Shown piece after piece: positions 43,393 through 52,484 of a stretch of DNA of 64,000 nt (within the stretch, counting starts at the first letter, position 1; the number at the start of each line of letters is the position of its first letter). This DNA is from Viridibacterium sediminicola. GTDB lineage: Bacteria > Pseudomonadota > Gammaproteobacteria > Burkholderiales > Rhodocyclaceae. The notes below the pieces were generated by a model. It did no database searches and was not told where the DNA came from. It worked only from the letters and a program-made list of their open reading frames with translations. A program made the translations under genes and the position numbers. Location of the stretch: positions 20,768 through 84,767 of the forward strand of contig NZ_JBDIVE010000012.1 in NCBI RefSeq assembly GCF_039631295.1, read 5' to 3'.

Positions 43393-45015
43393 TCAGAGCT
43401 GGTAGGTGTGCACGATCTTCTGCATCGAAGCCGCCAGAGCATCGAGCTCGCGTGCGGTGACGGCACTATTGCTGGCCGCGTGATTACTCACCTCGGCCAT
43501 CTGCGCAATGCGCTCGACCTGCTGGGCAATGCTGTTGCTGGCTGCGCTCTGTTCGCGGATGGCGGCGGTAATCTCGCCAACCATGCTCACCGCCTTGCCG
43601 CTGGTACCGCTGATGCTGTCGATGGCGCGGCTGGCGTCTTCAGCGCGCGACACACCTTCGGTCACGCGATCGACCGCCACATCCATGCTGCGCACCGCTT
43701 CCTTGGCGCCATTGCGCACCCCCTCGATGATGCCGGTGATCTGGCGCGTGGAGTTGGAGGTACGTTCAGCCAGCTTGCGAACCTCGTCAGCCACCACGGC
43801 GAAGCCGCGACCTTGCTCGCCGGCACGTGCCGCTTCGATGGCGGCATTGAGCGCCAGCAGATTGGTCTGATCGGCCACTTCGCGGATCACCGCAACCACC
43901 GCCGAAATCTTGTCGCTCTCGGCCTCCACATCGTGAATGCGCTCGCTGGTGCTGTGCACCGTGCTGGCAATCTCGTTGATGTCCTTGACCGTCTCGCCAA
44001 TGATCTGGCTGCCGTCGTGGGCCAGCTGGCCCGAGCGCTGCGAGAGCTGATCGGCCTCGGCCGCGCGGTCGCCGATATGGCTGATGCTCACCGTCATCTC
44101 TTCGATGGCAGCGGCCATGCCCGAAGCGGATTCACTCTGCAGGCCCGAGGCATGGGCCACTTCATGCGCGGTATCGGCCATCTGGCGCGATTTCGCGGCG
44201 ACCTCGGTGGCGCTCTGGCCGATCTGGCGCAGCGCCGTGTGCATGCTCTCGATCAGGCGATTGAGGCTCTGCCCCATCAGGCTCAGCTCGTCATGGCCAC
44301 TGACCGGCACCCGCACGCGGAAATCGCGATCCCGTTCGACGCGCTGCACCGCGTCCTGCACCCCACTGAGGGTGCGGCGGATCTGCAGGACCAGCATGCC
44401 GCCGAAACCGGCGATGGCGGCAATGCCGATGATGATCACCGACAGCGAAATGATGTAGGCACGGCGCGCATCGCCTTCTGCCTCCACGCGGGTCGCATCG
44501 AGGCTGGCGATCAGGTAGTCGTAATGCTTGTTGAGCAGGGTGCCCAGATCGCTGGAGGCCTTGATCACGTTGCTGATCCGCTTCTGCGCTTCGGGGTCAT
44601 CGGGAATGTTCTGCCGGTTCTGCTCGACGGCGGGGGCCAGGCTTGCTTCGAACAGCTTGATCGATTCCTTATCAGCCTGCAGCATGGCCAGATCCTGCGG
44701 GTCTGTGGTCAGCGCTTCGTACTTGGCCACCTCTTCCCACAGCACCTTCATGCTCTTGGCCATTGCGGTCTCGATCTTGTCCATGCTCGCAAAGGAGCCG
44801 GCCAGGGCGTGATTGAGGATGTGCACGCGGACGCGCAGCGACTGACCGATGACCCGGTGCAGGGAATTGACCTGCTGCACGCTGACGGTCTGCGCCTTGC
44901 GCATTTCGCCGGCCATGGTATGGGTGGCGTAGATGCCGACCAGGCCGACGCTTAAAGCCACCACTGCAGAGAGCACGATGATCAGGATCAGACGAAAGGC
45001 GATAGTGGTTTTCAT
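43393..45015 (-). CDS. Methyl-accepting chemotaxis protein
   Basis: A 540-residue MCP. It has an N-terminal membrane helix (about 8-30), a periplasmic helical ligand domain (four-helix-bundle type, to about 190), a second helix (LSVIIIGIAAIAGFGGMLVL), a HAMP domain and the cytoplasmic signalling tip EQGRGFAVVADEVRKLAERTSNSTRQITGIIEGV. It ends in SMQKIVHTYQL with no CheR-tethering NWETF. The ligand is not deducible; placement beside pectin genes is only suggestive. Confidence 0.95.
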   Translation of the reverse strand: MKTTIAFRLILIIVLSAVVALSVGLVGIYATHTMAGEMRKAQTVSVQQVNSLHRVIGQSLRVRVHILNHALAGSFASMDKIETAMAKSMKVLWEEVAKYEALTTDPQDLAMLQADKESIKLFEASLAPAVEQNRQNIPDDPEAQKRISNVIKASSDLGTLLNKHYDYLIASLDATRVEAEGDARRAYIISLSVIIIGIAAIAGFGGMLVLQIRRTLSGVQDAVQRVERDRDFRVRVPVSGHDELSLMGQSLNRLIESMHTALRQIGQSATEVAAKSRQMADTAHEVAHASGLQSESASGMAAAIEEMTVSISHIGDRAAEADQLSQRSGQLAHDGSQIIGETVKDINEIASTVHSTSERIHDVEAESDKISAVVAVIREVADQTNLLALNAAIEAARAGEQGRGFAVVADEVRKLAERTSNSTRQITGIIEGVRNGAKEAVRSMDVAVDRVTEGVSRAEDASRAIDSISGTSGKAVSMVGEITAAIREQSAASNSIAQQVERIAQMAEVSNHAASNSAVTARELDALAASMQKIVHTYQL

Positions 45016-45157
45016 GATTCCGGCAACTCAAGAGTGATAGTTCGGGTTTACGACTAGACAACGAACTGCTTGAGAAACAAATAGCCACTATGTTCGATCT
45101 TTAGCAAAAAGCTTGTCGCCGGACAAACGCTGCACCGTTATGGACCAGCGACAGCGC

Positions 45158-46429
45158 CTATTCGCGCTCGAAGGCCCCGAGATCCGGCGCACTGCCACGG
45201 TACGGCAGCCCTGCCGGCACGCCGGCATTGATCAGCCGGCTGCTCGGCGCGAGGCGGAACAGCTCCAGCGCCGGCAGGCTGCCGTCGGGCAGACGTGGGC
45301 GCGTCGCCTGGCGCAGATCGAGGCTGAGGAAATCGGCCGCGCTGAGCGACAGGCCTGCATCCCAGGAATTGGCGCGCGCATCCGCATTGGCGATGCTGTC
45401 CGGCTCCTCGCCCGCCAGCGAGATATTGTTGCGGAAGAAGTGGCGCTCGCCGGCCGACAGTGAGGTGCCGAAGCCGTAGTTGATGCCGTTGCGGAAGGCC
45501 GTGTTGTTGATCAGGCTGACGCCGCCAACGTTATTGTTCTGGTCAAAACCCTTGTGTGCATTGCCGAAGGCGATGGAGTTACTGATCCGGTTGCGCTCCA
45601 GCTTGTAGTTGCCACCGAGCTTGAAGCCATTGCCATTGCCGGCAAAGCCGCCGCGCTGCCAGTAATCGATGCCGTTGCGAAAGCTCCAGCTGTGCTCGAT
45701 GACTACCGCTTCGGCACTGTCGTAGGTGTCCCAGCCGTCGTCGGAGTTCTCCCAGGCGCGGCAGCCATAGAAGTAATTGCCCGGCCCCTGCGCCTGCTTG
45801 GAGGCAAAACCGTCGGCCATGCTGCCGTTTTTCTTCGGGTCGTAGTTTCGATAGGCGTCGGAATTGATCACCCGCGTGTAAGCGCCACCCTTGTTGATCT
45901 CCAGACCGCTGTTGCGGTTCTCGTAAAACGCGCAGTTCTCGAAGGTATTGTGCGCCCCAGTGACATACACGCCCTGATAGCCGGCGCGCGTAATGCCGAT
46001 GCCCTTGAAATACCAGTAACTGCCGCTGAGCAGGAAGCCGAAGGAGTCCTGCACCCAGGCTTGCTCGGGGAAGGAGAAGTCGATCACCGCGCGCCCGCAC
46101 TGCGCCGCCACCATGTAGATCGGCGCATCGGCACGACCGGACTTGGCCAGCACGATGGTGTTCCGCGCGCCAGCGGTGTAGGGCACGCTGTAGGTGCCCG
46201 GCTGCAGCAGGATCATCTCGCCCGCCCCGACCCGCTCCAGCGCATCGCGCAAGGGCATCGGTGCGGCAAAACTGCGGCCATCGCCGCCGGCTGGCGCTGC
46301 CGGCGTGACGTAATAGACCTTGCTGGCGCTGACTACGCTGGTTTCACTGTCACACGCGGCACTCTCTGCCATCGCACGCGCCGATCCCAGCAAGACCAGC
46401 ATCAGAACGACCCACCACCTGCCCACCAT
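45158..46429 (-). CDS. Right-handed beta-helix pectate lyase, PL9-like (copy A)
   Basis: A 423-residue secreted protein: signal peptide (cleavage after AMAES), then a beta-helix with the typical PL9 block INSDAYRNYDPKKNGSMADGFASKQAQGPGNYFYGCRAWENSDDGWDTYDS (here shortened: AYRNYDP, DGFASK, CRAWENSDDGWD), carrying the calcium-binding aspartates, and NGFKLGG with the lysine. The start is at 46429, with GAGGAG 5 bases upstream; the longer frame has no site. It is the tandem paralogue of the gene at 46587, about 65% alike by eye. It cleaves pectate by beta-elimination. Confidence 0.88.
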   Translation of the reverse strand: MVGRWWVVLMLVLLGSARAMAESAACDSETSVVSASKVYYVTPAAPAGGDGRSFAAPMPLRDALERVGAGEMILLQPGTYSVPYTAGARNTIVLAKSGRADAPIYMVAAQCGRAVIDFSFPEQAWVQDSFGFLLSGSYWYFKGIGITRAGYQGVYVTGAHNTFENCAFYENRNSGLEINKGGAYTRVINSDAYRNYDPKKNGSMADGFASKQAQGPGNYFYGCRAWENSDDGWDTYDSAEAVVIEHSWSFRNGIDYWQRGGFAGNGNGFKLGGNYKLERNRISNSIAFGNAHKGFDQNNNVGGVSLINNTAFRNGINYGFGTSLSAGERHFFRNNISLAGEEPDSIANADARANSWDAGLSLSAADFLSLDLRQATRPRLPDGSLPALELFRLAPSSRLINAGVPAGLPYRGSAPDLGAFERE

Positions 46430-46509
46430 CACAACTCCTCGAACACATTGCAGCGCCGAGCTTAGCAGGCGCAGGTAAAACAGAGCCTGTGTGCAGGCAA
46501 GGCGCTGAC

Positions 46510-46545
46510 AAAAAGAAAAACGCACGCCGGATCAGGGCGTGCGTC
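46510..46545 (-). terminator. Rho-independent terminator after second PL9-like gene
   Basis: On the minus strand ACGCACGCC pairs with GGCGTGCGT over GATCC and is followed by TTTTTCTTTTTG, just after the stop of the gene at 46587. Confidence 0.85.
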
Positions 46546-46586
46546 GGTTTGGCGTGCGGCACCCGCTGCCGGGCGCGCTGCGCGGC

Positions 46587-47882
46587 TTACTTCAGCTCGA
46601 AGGGGCCCAGATCCGGCGCGGAACCCTTGTAGGCGATCCCGACATTCACGCCCTTGTCGACCATCTTGCTGGACGAGGAGAGACGGAACAGATTGGTCGT
46701 CGGCAGCGAACCATCGGCATTGCGTGCAGCCGTTGCCAGACTGGTGTCAAGACTGGCGAAATCGGAACTGCTGGCTGCCAGGCCGGTGTTCCAGCTGTTG
46801 TTGCTCGCTGTCGCGTTGGCGATGCTGTCTGCGCTTGTTCCCGACAAGGAGATGTTGTTCTTGAACACGTGCTTCTCGCCCGAGCTCACCGCTTGACCAA
46901 AACCGAAGTTGATCTTGTTCTTGTAGCCGATGTTGTTGTACAGCGTATTGCCGCCGACATTGCTGTTCTGGTCAAAACCCTTGAGGGCGTTGCCGAAGGC
47001 AATCGACTGCTTGACGATGTTGCGCTCCAGCGCCGGCTTGTCGGTCGCCGGGTCCAGGCCACCGAGCTTGAAGCCATTGCCATTGCCGACAAAGGCGCTG
47101 TCGTTCCACAGGTTCTTGCCGTTGTTGAAGGCCCAGCTTTGCTCGATGGTGATCGGCTCCTTGCTACCGAAAGTATCCCAGCCATCATCGGAATTTTCCC
47201 AGGCGCGGCAGCCGTAAAAATAATTACCGGCCCCCTGTTCTTGCTTGGACGCGAAGCCGTCCGCCATGCCGCCATGTTTCTTCGGGTCGTAGTTGTGATA
47301 GGAGTCGACGTTGATGATGCTGTTATAGGCACCGCCCTTGTTGATCTCCAGCCCCGTATTGCGGTTGTCATGGAACGAGGACTTCTCGATGGTGTTGTGC
47401 GAACCGGTGATGTAGATGCCGTGATAGCCGGCACGCGTCACCTCGATGCCCTTGAAGTACCAGTAGCTGCCGGTCAAGGAGAAGCCGAAGGAATCCTGCA
47501 GCCAGGTCCCGGTGGGAAACTGGAAGTCGATCTTGGCGGTGCCGCAGTTGGCCGCCACCAGATAGATGTTGGCGCTGGAGGTACCCGACTTGCTCAGCAC
47601 GATGGTGTTTTTGGCACCTGCGGTGTACTTGATGTTGTAGGTGCCCGGCTGCAGCAGAACCATCTGGCCGGCCGCCACTTTGGACAGCGCAGCGCTGAAG
47701 CTCATCGGTGCCGAAAAGCTGGTGCCGGCGCCGCTATCGCTGCCCGAAGGTGTGACGTAATAAACCTTGGATGCGCTGAGATTGCTGGTCTCGGTACCAC
47801 AACCACTGATCGTGGGTGCCGCCTGGGCCGTGGCAACGCACATCACGGCGGCCAAGCCGCCGATGCATAGCTTGTTGATCAT
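46587..47882 (-). CDS. Right-handed beta-helix pectate lyase, PL9-like (copy B)
   Basis: A 431-residue secreted lyase. The start is ATG at 47882 (MINKLCIGGLAAV...) after AAGGAG; an upstream in-frame extension is not conserved. Signal peptide cleavage after AQAA. It shares blocks VYYVTP, ILLQPGTY-like, GSYWYFKG, NSD/NVDSYHNYDPKK, DGFASK, CRAWENSDDGWDT and NGFKLGG with copy A. Both are on the minus strand with their own terminators between, so they may be separately transcribed. Function: pectate lyase, by family. Confidence 0.88.
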   Translation of the reverse strand: MINKLCIGGLAAVMCVATAQAAPTISGCGTETSNLSASKVYYVTPSGSDSGAGTSFSAPMSFSAALSKVAAGQMVLLQPGTYNIKYTAGAKNTIVLSKSGTSSANIYLVAANCGTAKIDFQFPTGTWLQDSFGFSLTGSYWYFKGIEVTRAGYHGIYITGSHNTIEKSSFHDNRNTGLEINKGGAYNSIINVDSYHNYDPKKHGGMADGFASKQEQGAGNYFYGCRAWENSDDGWDTFGSKEPITIEQSWAFNNGKNLWNDSAFVGNGNGFKLGGLDPATDKPALERNIVKQSIAFGNALKGFDQNSNVGGNTLYNNIGYKNKINFGFGQAVSSGEKHVFKNNISLSGTSADSIANATASNNSWNTGLAASSSDFASLDTSLATAARNADGSLPTTNLFRLSSSSKMVDKGVNVGIAYKGSAPDLGPFELK

Positions 47883-48047
47883 CTTGTCTCCTTGTGTTTT
47901 TTTGTGTGCTGCAGCACGTGGGAATGCGCTGCATGCTGTTCCTGCGTCGCAGAACAGGCGCCTGCTGACGGACCCGATGCTATCACCGCCGTCATCACCG
48001 CTCAGCGGCTGCGCCACGGTTTCGTGACGCAGCCCACACTTTCACGC

Positions 48048-49319
48048 TCAGCGCGGCCGCGAACCGGCCAGACCGTACCAGGCGATGTAGAGGAAACACA
48101 CGGCGGGAATGACAAATGAAGGTAGCAGACCCAGGTTGTCGGCCCCCCAGCCCTGCAGCACCGGCATGATGGCGCCGCCCACAATCGCCATGCATAGCAG
48201 GCCCGAACCTTCGCTGGTGAATTTGCCGAGCTTGGCCAGCGCGAGCGAGAAAATGGTCGGGAACATGATCGAGTTGAACAGCCCGATGGAGAGCATCGCC
48301 CACATCGCAAAGTGTCCCTGCACCAGCACCGCCAGGCCCAGCAGCAGGATGTTGATCAGCGCATTGCAGGCCAGCAGGCGGCTTGGCGCGATCTTCTGCA
48401 TCAAGGCGCTACCGACGAAGCGGCCGATCATCGCGCAGCCCCAATACACCGACAGATAGCGCCCGGCCACATCGGCGGACAAACCCGCCACCGTGGGCAA
48501 GCCCATCACACTGACCAGCAGGCTGCCAATCGATACCTCGGCACCGACATAGGCAAAGATGCCCAGCGCGCCGAGCACCAGATGCGGGTAATGCCAGACC
48601 CCGGCACGCGCCGGCAGCGCGTCATGGCCGGCCTCACCGGCTTCAGCCTCGACACGCGGCAGACGGAACACGGCGATGAACACGGCAATCGCTGCCAGCA
48701 CGGCCGCCAGCAGCAGATAGGGATGCTGCACCGCGTTGATCTGCGCCTGCGCGTAGAGCGCCAGATCCTGCGGCGCGAGCGCCTGCAGCTCGGGTGCTGA
48801 CTTCACCGCCACGGCCAGGATGAAGGTGGCGCCCAGCGCCGGGCCGAGCGTGGTGCCCAGCGAGTTGAAGGCCTGGGTCAGATTGAGGCGGCTGGAAGCC
48901 GTCTCCGGCGAGCCCAGCGCAGTGACGAAGGGATTGGCCGCCACCTGCAGGAAGGTGATGCCGCTGGCGAGCACGAAGAGCGCCGCCAGGAACAAGGGAT
49001 AAGATTGATACCCCGCCGCCGGGTAGAACAGCAGACAGCCGGCCGTGGCGATCAACAAGCCGAGCAGGATGCCGCCCTTGTAGCCGAGCTTCTCGACGAC
49101 GAAGCCGGCCGGGAAAGACATCACGAAATAGGCCATGAAGAAGCAGAACTGCACCAGCATGGCCTGCAGATAGCTCAGCGTGAACAAGGCCTTGAGGTGC
49201 GGGATGAGAATGTCATTGAGAGAAGTGATCAGCCCCCACATGAAGAACAGCGAGGTCAGCGCAATCAGCGCGCTACGGTGATTGCCCTGCACCTGCGCAG
49301 GCTTGCCTGGTGTTGCCAT
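48048..49319 (-). CDS. FucP-type sugar/proton symporter (MFS)
   Basis: A 423-residue MFS transporter with 12 helices, of the FucP/GluP group: ALTSLFFMWGLITSLNDILIPHLK at the start and QVAANPFVTALGSPETASSRLNLTQAFNSLGTTLGP in helices 4-5 are characteristic. The start at 49319 (MATPGKPAQ) fits the family. It probably imports a monosaccharide released from pectin, such as galactose, rhamnose or fucose; the exact sugar is not known. It is next to the pectate lyases and the acetylesterase, same strand as the lyases. Confidence 0.88.
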   Translation of the reverse strand: MATPGKPAQVQGNHRSALIALTSLFFMWGLITSLNDILIPHLKALFTLSYLQAMLVQFCFFMAYFVMSFPAGFVVEKLGYKGGILLGLLIATAGCLLFYPAAGYQSYPLFLAALFVLASGITFLQVAANPFVTALGSPETASSRLNLTQAFNSLGTTLGPALGATFILAVAVKSAPELQALAPQDLALYAQAQINAVQHPYLLLAAVLAAIAVFIAVFRLPRVEAEAGEAGHDALPARAGVWHYPHLVLGALGIFAYVGAEVSIGSLLVSVMGLPTVAGLSADVAGRYLSVYWGCAMIGRFVGSALMQKIAPSRLLACNALINILLLGLAVLVQGHFAMWAMLSIGLFNSIMFPTIFSLALAKLGKFTSEGSGLLCMAIVGGAIMPVLQGWGADNLGLLPSFVIPAVCFLYIAWYGLAGSRPR

Positions 49320-49540
49320 GAATCCGCTCCTGAACGCCGCCACCGTAAGAGGCGGCGGCCGAGGGCGCAGCTTGCCACGCGCGGGCGGCAACAACCATAC
49401 CCATTCCTGTATATCGGCTCGCTTGTGCTCAATCAGCAAAGAGCAATGCAGATCAGGCTGCGTGTCACACCTGCTGCTACGCTGCGGCCAGAGGTTTGCG
49501 CACAGACCGGCAAACCGCCCCCCAATGCCGGAGTCACCCC

Positions 49541-50254
49541 ATGAAATTCCGCCACCTGCTGCTGGTGCTGAGCCTCTTTGCCCAACCTGTGTTGGCCGAG
49601 ACCGTATTCCTGATCGGCGACTCCACCGTCGCCAACTTCTCGCCGCCTGACCCGCGCAATGGCTGGGGCCAGGTCATCGCGCCGTATTTCACGCCGGAGG
49701 TCACGCTGCGCAACTTCGCACTGTCCGGGCGCAGCTCGAAGAGCTTCTTCAACGAAGGTGCCTGGGCGCCGGTGGCGGCCGCCATCCAGCCCGGCGACTA
49801 TGTGTTCATCCAGTTCGGTCACAACGATGAAAAGCGCGACGCCGAGCGCGGCACCGATCCGTTTGCCGGTTACCAGGAATACCTGTCGCGCTACATCGAC
49901 GACACCCTCAAGGCCGGCGGCATTCCGGTCCTGGTGACGCCGGTCGAACGCGGCGGCATGAAGAAGAACAGCGGCCCCGGCTCGCACGGCCGCTATCCGG
50001 AAGCAATGCTTGAACTGGCCAGCAAGCGCGGTGTGCTGAGCATCGACCTCACCGCACTGAGTGCCGCGCACTTCGAGAAAATCGGCCGCAGCGCGACGAT
50101 CAAGCTGTTCATCGCCTCGATTGACGGCAAGGACGACACGCACTTCACGCCGGCCGGCGCCAAGGAGATTGCACAGCTGGTCGCGCAAGCCATTCGCGGC
50201 CTCGACACGCCGCTGGCCAAGCAGGTGCTGGAAGCGCCGCGCAGCGCGCCCTGA
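49541..50254 (+). CDS. Rhamnogalacturonan acetylesterase-like SGNH hydrolase (CE12-type)
   Basis: A 237-residue secreted esterase: signal peptide (cleavage after VLAE region), block I GDSTV (catalytic Ser), block II NFALSGRSSKSF, block III FGHNDEK and block V DDTHFTPAGA (Asp and His). These blocks match rhamnogalacturonan acetylesterase (RGAE) of family CE12. It removes acetyl groups from pectin backbone, which complements the lyases. It is divergent from the transporter, with 221 bp between (no gene seen there). Confidence 0.9.
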   Translation: MKFRHLLLVLSLFAQPVLAETVFLIGDSTVANFSPPDPRNGWGQVIAPYFTPEVTLRNFALSGRSSKSFFNEGAWAPVAAAIQPGDYVFIQFGHNDEKRDAERGTDPFAGYQEYLSRYIDDTLKAGGIPVLVTPVERGGMKKNSGPGSHGRYPEAMLELASKRGVLSIDLTALSAAHFEKIGRSATIKLFIASIDGKDDTHFTPAGAKEIAQLVAQAIRGLDTPLAKQVLEAPRSAP

Positions 50255-50317
50255 TTCCAGCCGGCCCTGCCCACAAGGGGCTTGCACTCGCGACGCGCAT
50301 TCATAAAATGCCGCCCC

Positions 50318-50704
50318 ATGAGCAGCGAGGACTTCGACAATCCATGCATCCGCTGCGGCGCCTGCTGCAGCCACTTCCGCGTCTCGTTCTACTGGGGCGA
50401 GGCGGACGACGCCCCCGGCGGCTGCGTGCCGGCCGCCCTCACCACCCAGGTCACGCCGCACTTGCGCGCCATGTGCGGCACCCATCCGCATGCCGTGCGC
50501 TGCGTTGCGCTGGAAGGTGAGCTGGGGCGCGAAGTGCGCTGCAGCATCTACGCCCAGCGCCCGTCGCCCTGCCACGACTTTGCTGCCTGGGAACTGGACG
50601 GCTCCCCCAACGAAGCCTGCACCCGCGCCCGCGCCGCCCATGGTCTGCCGCCGCTGCCGGCGATCCGCGCTGGCGCCAGCGATGCCGAGCGCTGTGTGGG
50701 TTAG
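50318..50704 (+). CDS. YkgJ-family cysteine-cluster protein
   Basis: A 128-residue protein of the YkgJ/Fe-S-oxidoreductase-like family: CIRCGACCSHFRVSFYWGE (residues 9-27) and CSIYAQRPSPCHDF at about 83-96. The cysteine arrangement suggests zinc or Fe-S binding; the function of the family is not established. The ATG at 50318 was chosen because the motif starts nine residues later. Confidence 0.88.
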   Translation: MSSEDFDNPCIRCGACCSHFRVSFYWGEADDAPGGCVPAALTTQVTPHLRAMCGTHPHAVRCVALEGELGREVRCSIYAQRPSPCHDFAAWELDGSPNEACTRARAAHGLPPLPAIRAGASDAERCVG

Positions 50705-50808
50705 CTGAGGAGCTAGGGGCTAGGGGCTAGGGCAGCCCCCTGCACCTTGTGGCGCGGATGCAGCTAAGCGGAATTCGGGATGTTTTTGGGCTTCAAATGC
50801 TCCGGATT

Positions 50809-51080
50809 CTAGGGCGTGTTCACACTCATCCGGCGGATTGCGTTGAAGTGCAGAGCTTGCCAGACAAGGCGTGCGACACAGTGCAGGGTGGCCCCCTGCA
50901 CAAGGAGCGCAACGCAGTATGGCGAGCCCTGTACTTCAACCCTCCGGGCGGGTACTGAATTGGCCGCAGCACAGCGTTGCAGCTCCTCCTCAGGGGGCCA
51001 CCCTGACAGCGTCGCTGCGCCTTGTTCTGCGTCCAATTCAGTACCCGCGCAACCGTCGCGTGAATGTGAACACGCCCTAG
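50809..51080. mobile_element. MITE-like element with terminal inverted repeats
   Basis: A 272-bp element starting CTAGGGCGTGTTCACA and ending TGTGAACACGCCCTAG; the arms match for about 20 bp with one mismatch. Internally GGTGGCCCCCTG is inverted at CAGGGGGCCACC, and CGGGTACTGAATTGG at CCAATTCAGTACCCG, giving nested stems. It encodes no transposase. It sits between the YkgJ gene and a GST gene; no target-site duplication is evident beyond the CTAG ends. The rest of the gap (50705-51119) holds nothing else I recognise. Confidence 0.82.
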
Positions 51081-51119
51081 CACCACTATACTGTGGCCTC
51101 CGCCTACGAGAGTCCGCCC

Positions 51120-51737
51120 ATGCTTACCCTGTTCTACGCCCCTGGCACCTGCTCGCTCGCCTCGCACATCGCACTGGAAATGGCCGGCGCCGACTACGCC
51201 GCGCAGCGCATCGATTTCTCGCAGAACGAGCAGCGCAGCGAGGCCTTTCTGGCCATCAACCCCAAGGGCCGCGTGCCGGCCCTGCGCACGCCGCAAGGGG
51301 TGATCAGCGAAACACCGGCGATCCTGTTCTACATCGCCCAAAGCTTTCCCGCAGCCCGGCTGGCGCCGCTGGACGACGCCTTTGCGCTGGCCCAGCTGCA
51401 ATCCTTCAACAGCTATATCTGCTCGACCCTGCACGTGGCGCACGCGCACAAATTCCGTGGCAGCCGCTGGGCCGACGATCCTGCCGCCATCGAGGCCATG
51501 CGCCAGAAAGTGCCGGAAACCGTGGGCGCGGCCTTCGACCTGATCGAACAAGACCTGCTGCGCGGCCCCTGGGTGCTGGGCGAGCCGCTGAGCATTGGCG
51601 ACGCCTACCTGTTCACCGTGGCGCAATGGATGGAAGGCGATGGCCTGGACATGGCGCGCTATCCGCGCGTCCTCGATCACCGCAAGCGCATGGCCGCCTT
51701 GCCCGCCGTGCAGAAGGTGCTGGCGGCGGCGCAGTAA
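51120..51737 (+). CDS. Glutathione S-transferase (beta-class-like)
   Basis: A 205-residue GST: MLTLFYAPGTCSLASHIAL at the N-terminus (Cys11, the beta-class catalytic position), NPKGRVPAL with cis-Pro, SETPAILFYIAQSFP glutathione motif, and C-terminal PLSIGDAYLFTVAQWM. Likely a detoxification enzyme. The ATG at 51120 matches the family start; an upstream in-frame start would add nine residues. Confidence 0.9.
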   Translation: MLTLFYAPGTCSLASHIALEMAGADYAAQRIDFSQNEQRSEAFLAINPKGRVPALRTPQGVISETPAILFYIAQSFPAARLAPLDDAFALAQLQSFNSYICSTLHVAHAHKFRGSRWADDPAAIEAMRQKVPETVGAAFDLIEQDLLRGPWVLGEPLSIGDAYLFTVAQWMEGDGLDMARYPRVLDHRKRMAALPAVQKVLAAAQ

Positions 51738-51850
51738 GGCACGCGCTGCGTAATCAGCAGGTGATCGTGAACGGGGCGCGGCGCCTTGGCCCAAGGTGAG
51801 CGCCCGAGGCTGGCGATATACTCGCGTCATCTGCCCTCAAGCTTCGTTGC

Positions 51851-52420
51851 ATGATCAACCAACGCCTGCTCTCCCTGCTGCTGGCCATCCTCACGATGCT
51901 GGGCGCGGGCCTCGCCATCCGTTTTGTGTTGTACATCGACAAGCCGGCGCCGGTGCAGGCCGAGCGTGTGCCGCCGATGCCCCAGGCGCCGCCTGCGCCA
52001 TTGCCCGAGGCCAAGCCGGAAGCCCGCCCGGCGCCGCTGACCGAGACGCCGGGCAGCCTTCACAAATGCATCGCCGCCAATGGCCAGGTGTCCTATACCG
52101 ACCAGGCCTGCAAGGCCAAGGAAGTGGCGCGCCCCGTCGCCCCGCTCCCTGATTCCGCCGGGCTGCGCCCGCAGCGCAGCTATCAGGAGCAGCTGGCCGA
52201 GCGGCCGAGCCACACGCCCGAGACCGACACGCCACGCCGCGGCGGAGCAATCGCCCAGCCCGGACCCACGTCACGCGATGAATGCCAAAGCCTGGATCTG
52301 GCGATCGTGCAGATCGATGCGAACCTGCGCCGCCTGCACGGCCCGCAGGAGGGCGACTTCTGGACCGAACGCCGGCGCCAGGCCACGCAACGCAAATACG
52401 ATCTGCATTGCGGCTATTGA
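51851..52420 (+). CDS. DUF4124-type membrane-anchored protein
   Basis: A 189-residue protein: N-terminal helix (LLSLLLAILTMLGAGLAIRF), Pro/Ala-rich linker (38-65), the DUF4124-like segment HKCIAANGQVSYTDQACKAKEV (about 71-92) and a C-terminal helical domain with two more cysteines (DECQSL, HCGY). DUF4124 proteins are common in beta- and gammaproteobacteria and of unknown function. It is upstream of an MFS gene. Confidence 0.8.
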   Translation: MINQRLLSLLLAILTMLGAGLAIRFVLYIDKPAPVQAERVPPMPQAPPAPLPEAKPEARPAPLTETPGSLHKCIAANGQVSYTDQACKAKEVARPVAPLPDSAGLRPQRSYQEQLAERPSHTPETDTPRRGGAIAQPGPTSRDECQSLDLAIVQIDANLRRLHGPQEGDFWTERRRQATQRKYDLHCGY

Positions 52421-52484
52421 GCAAACTCAGCCAGGCAGACGCAATCGCCGCCTTGCCGGCAGAGCCGCCCGGTACAATGGGCCG

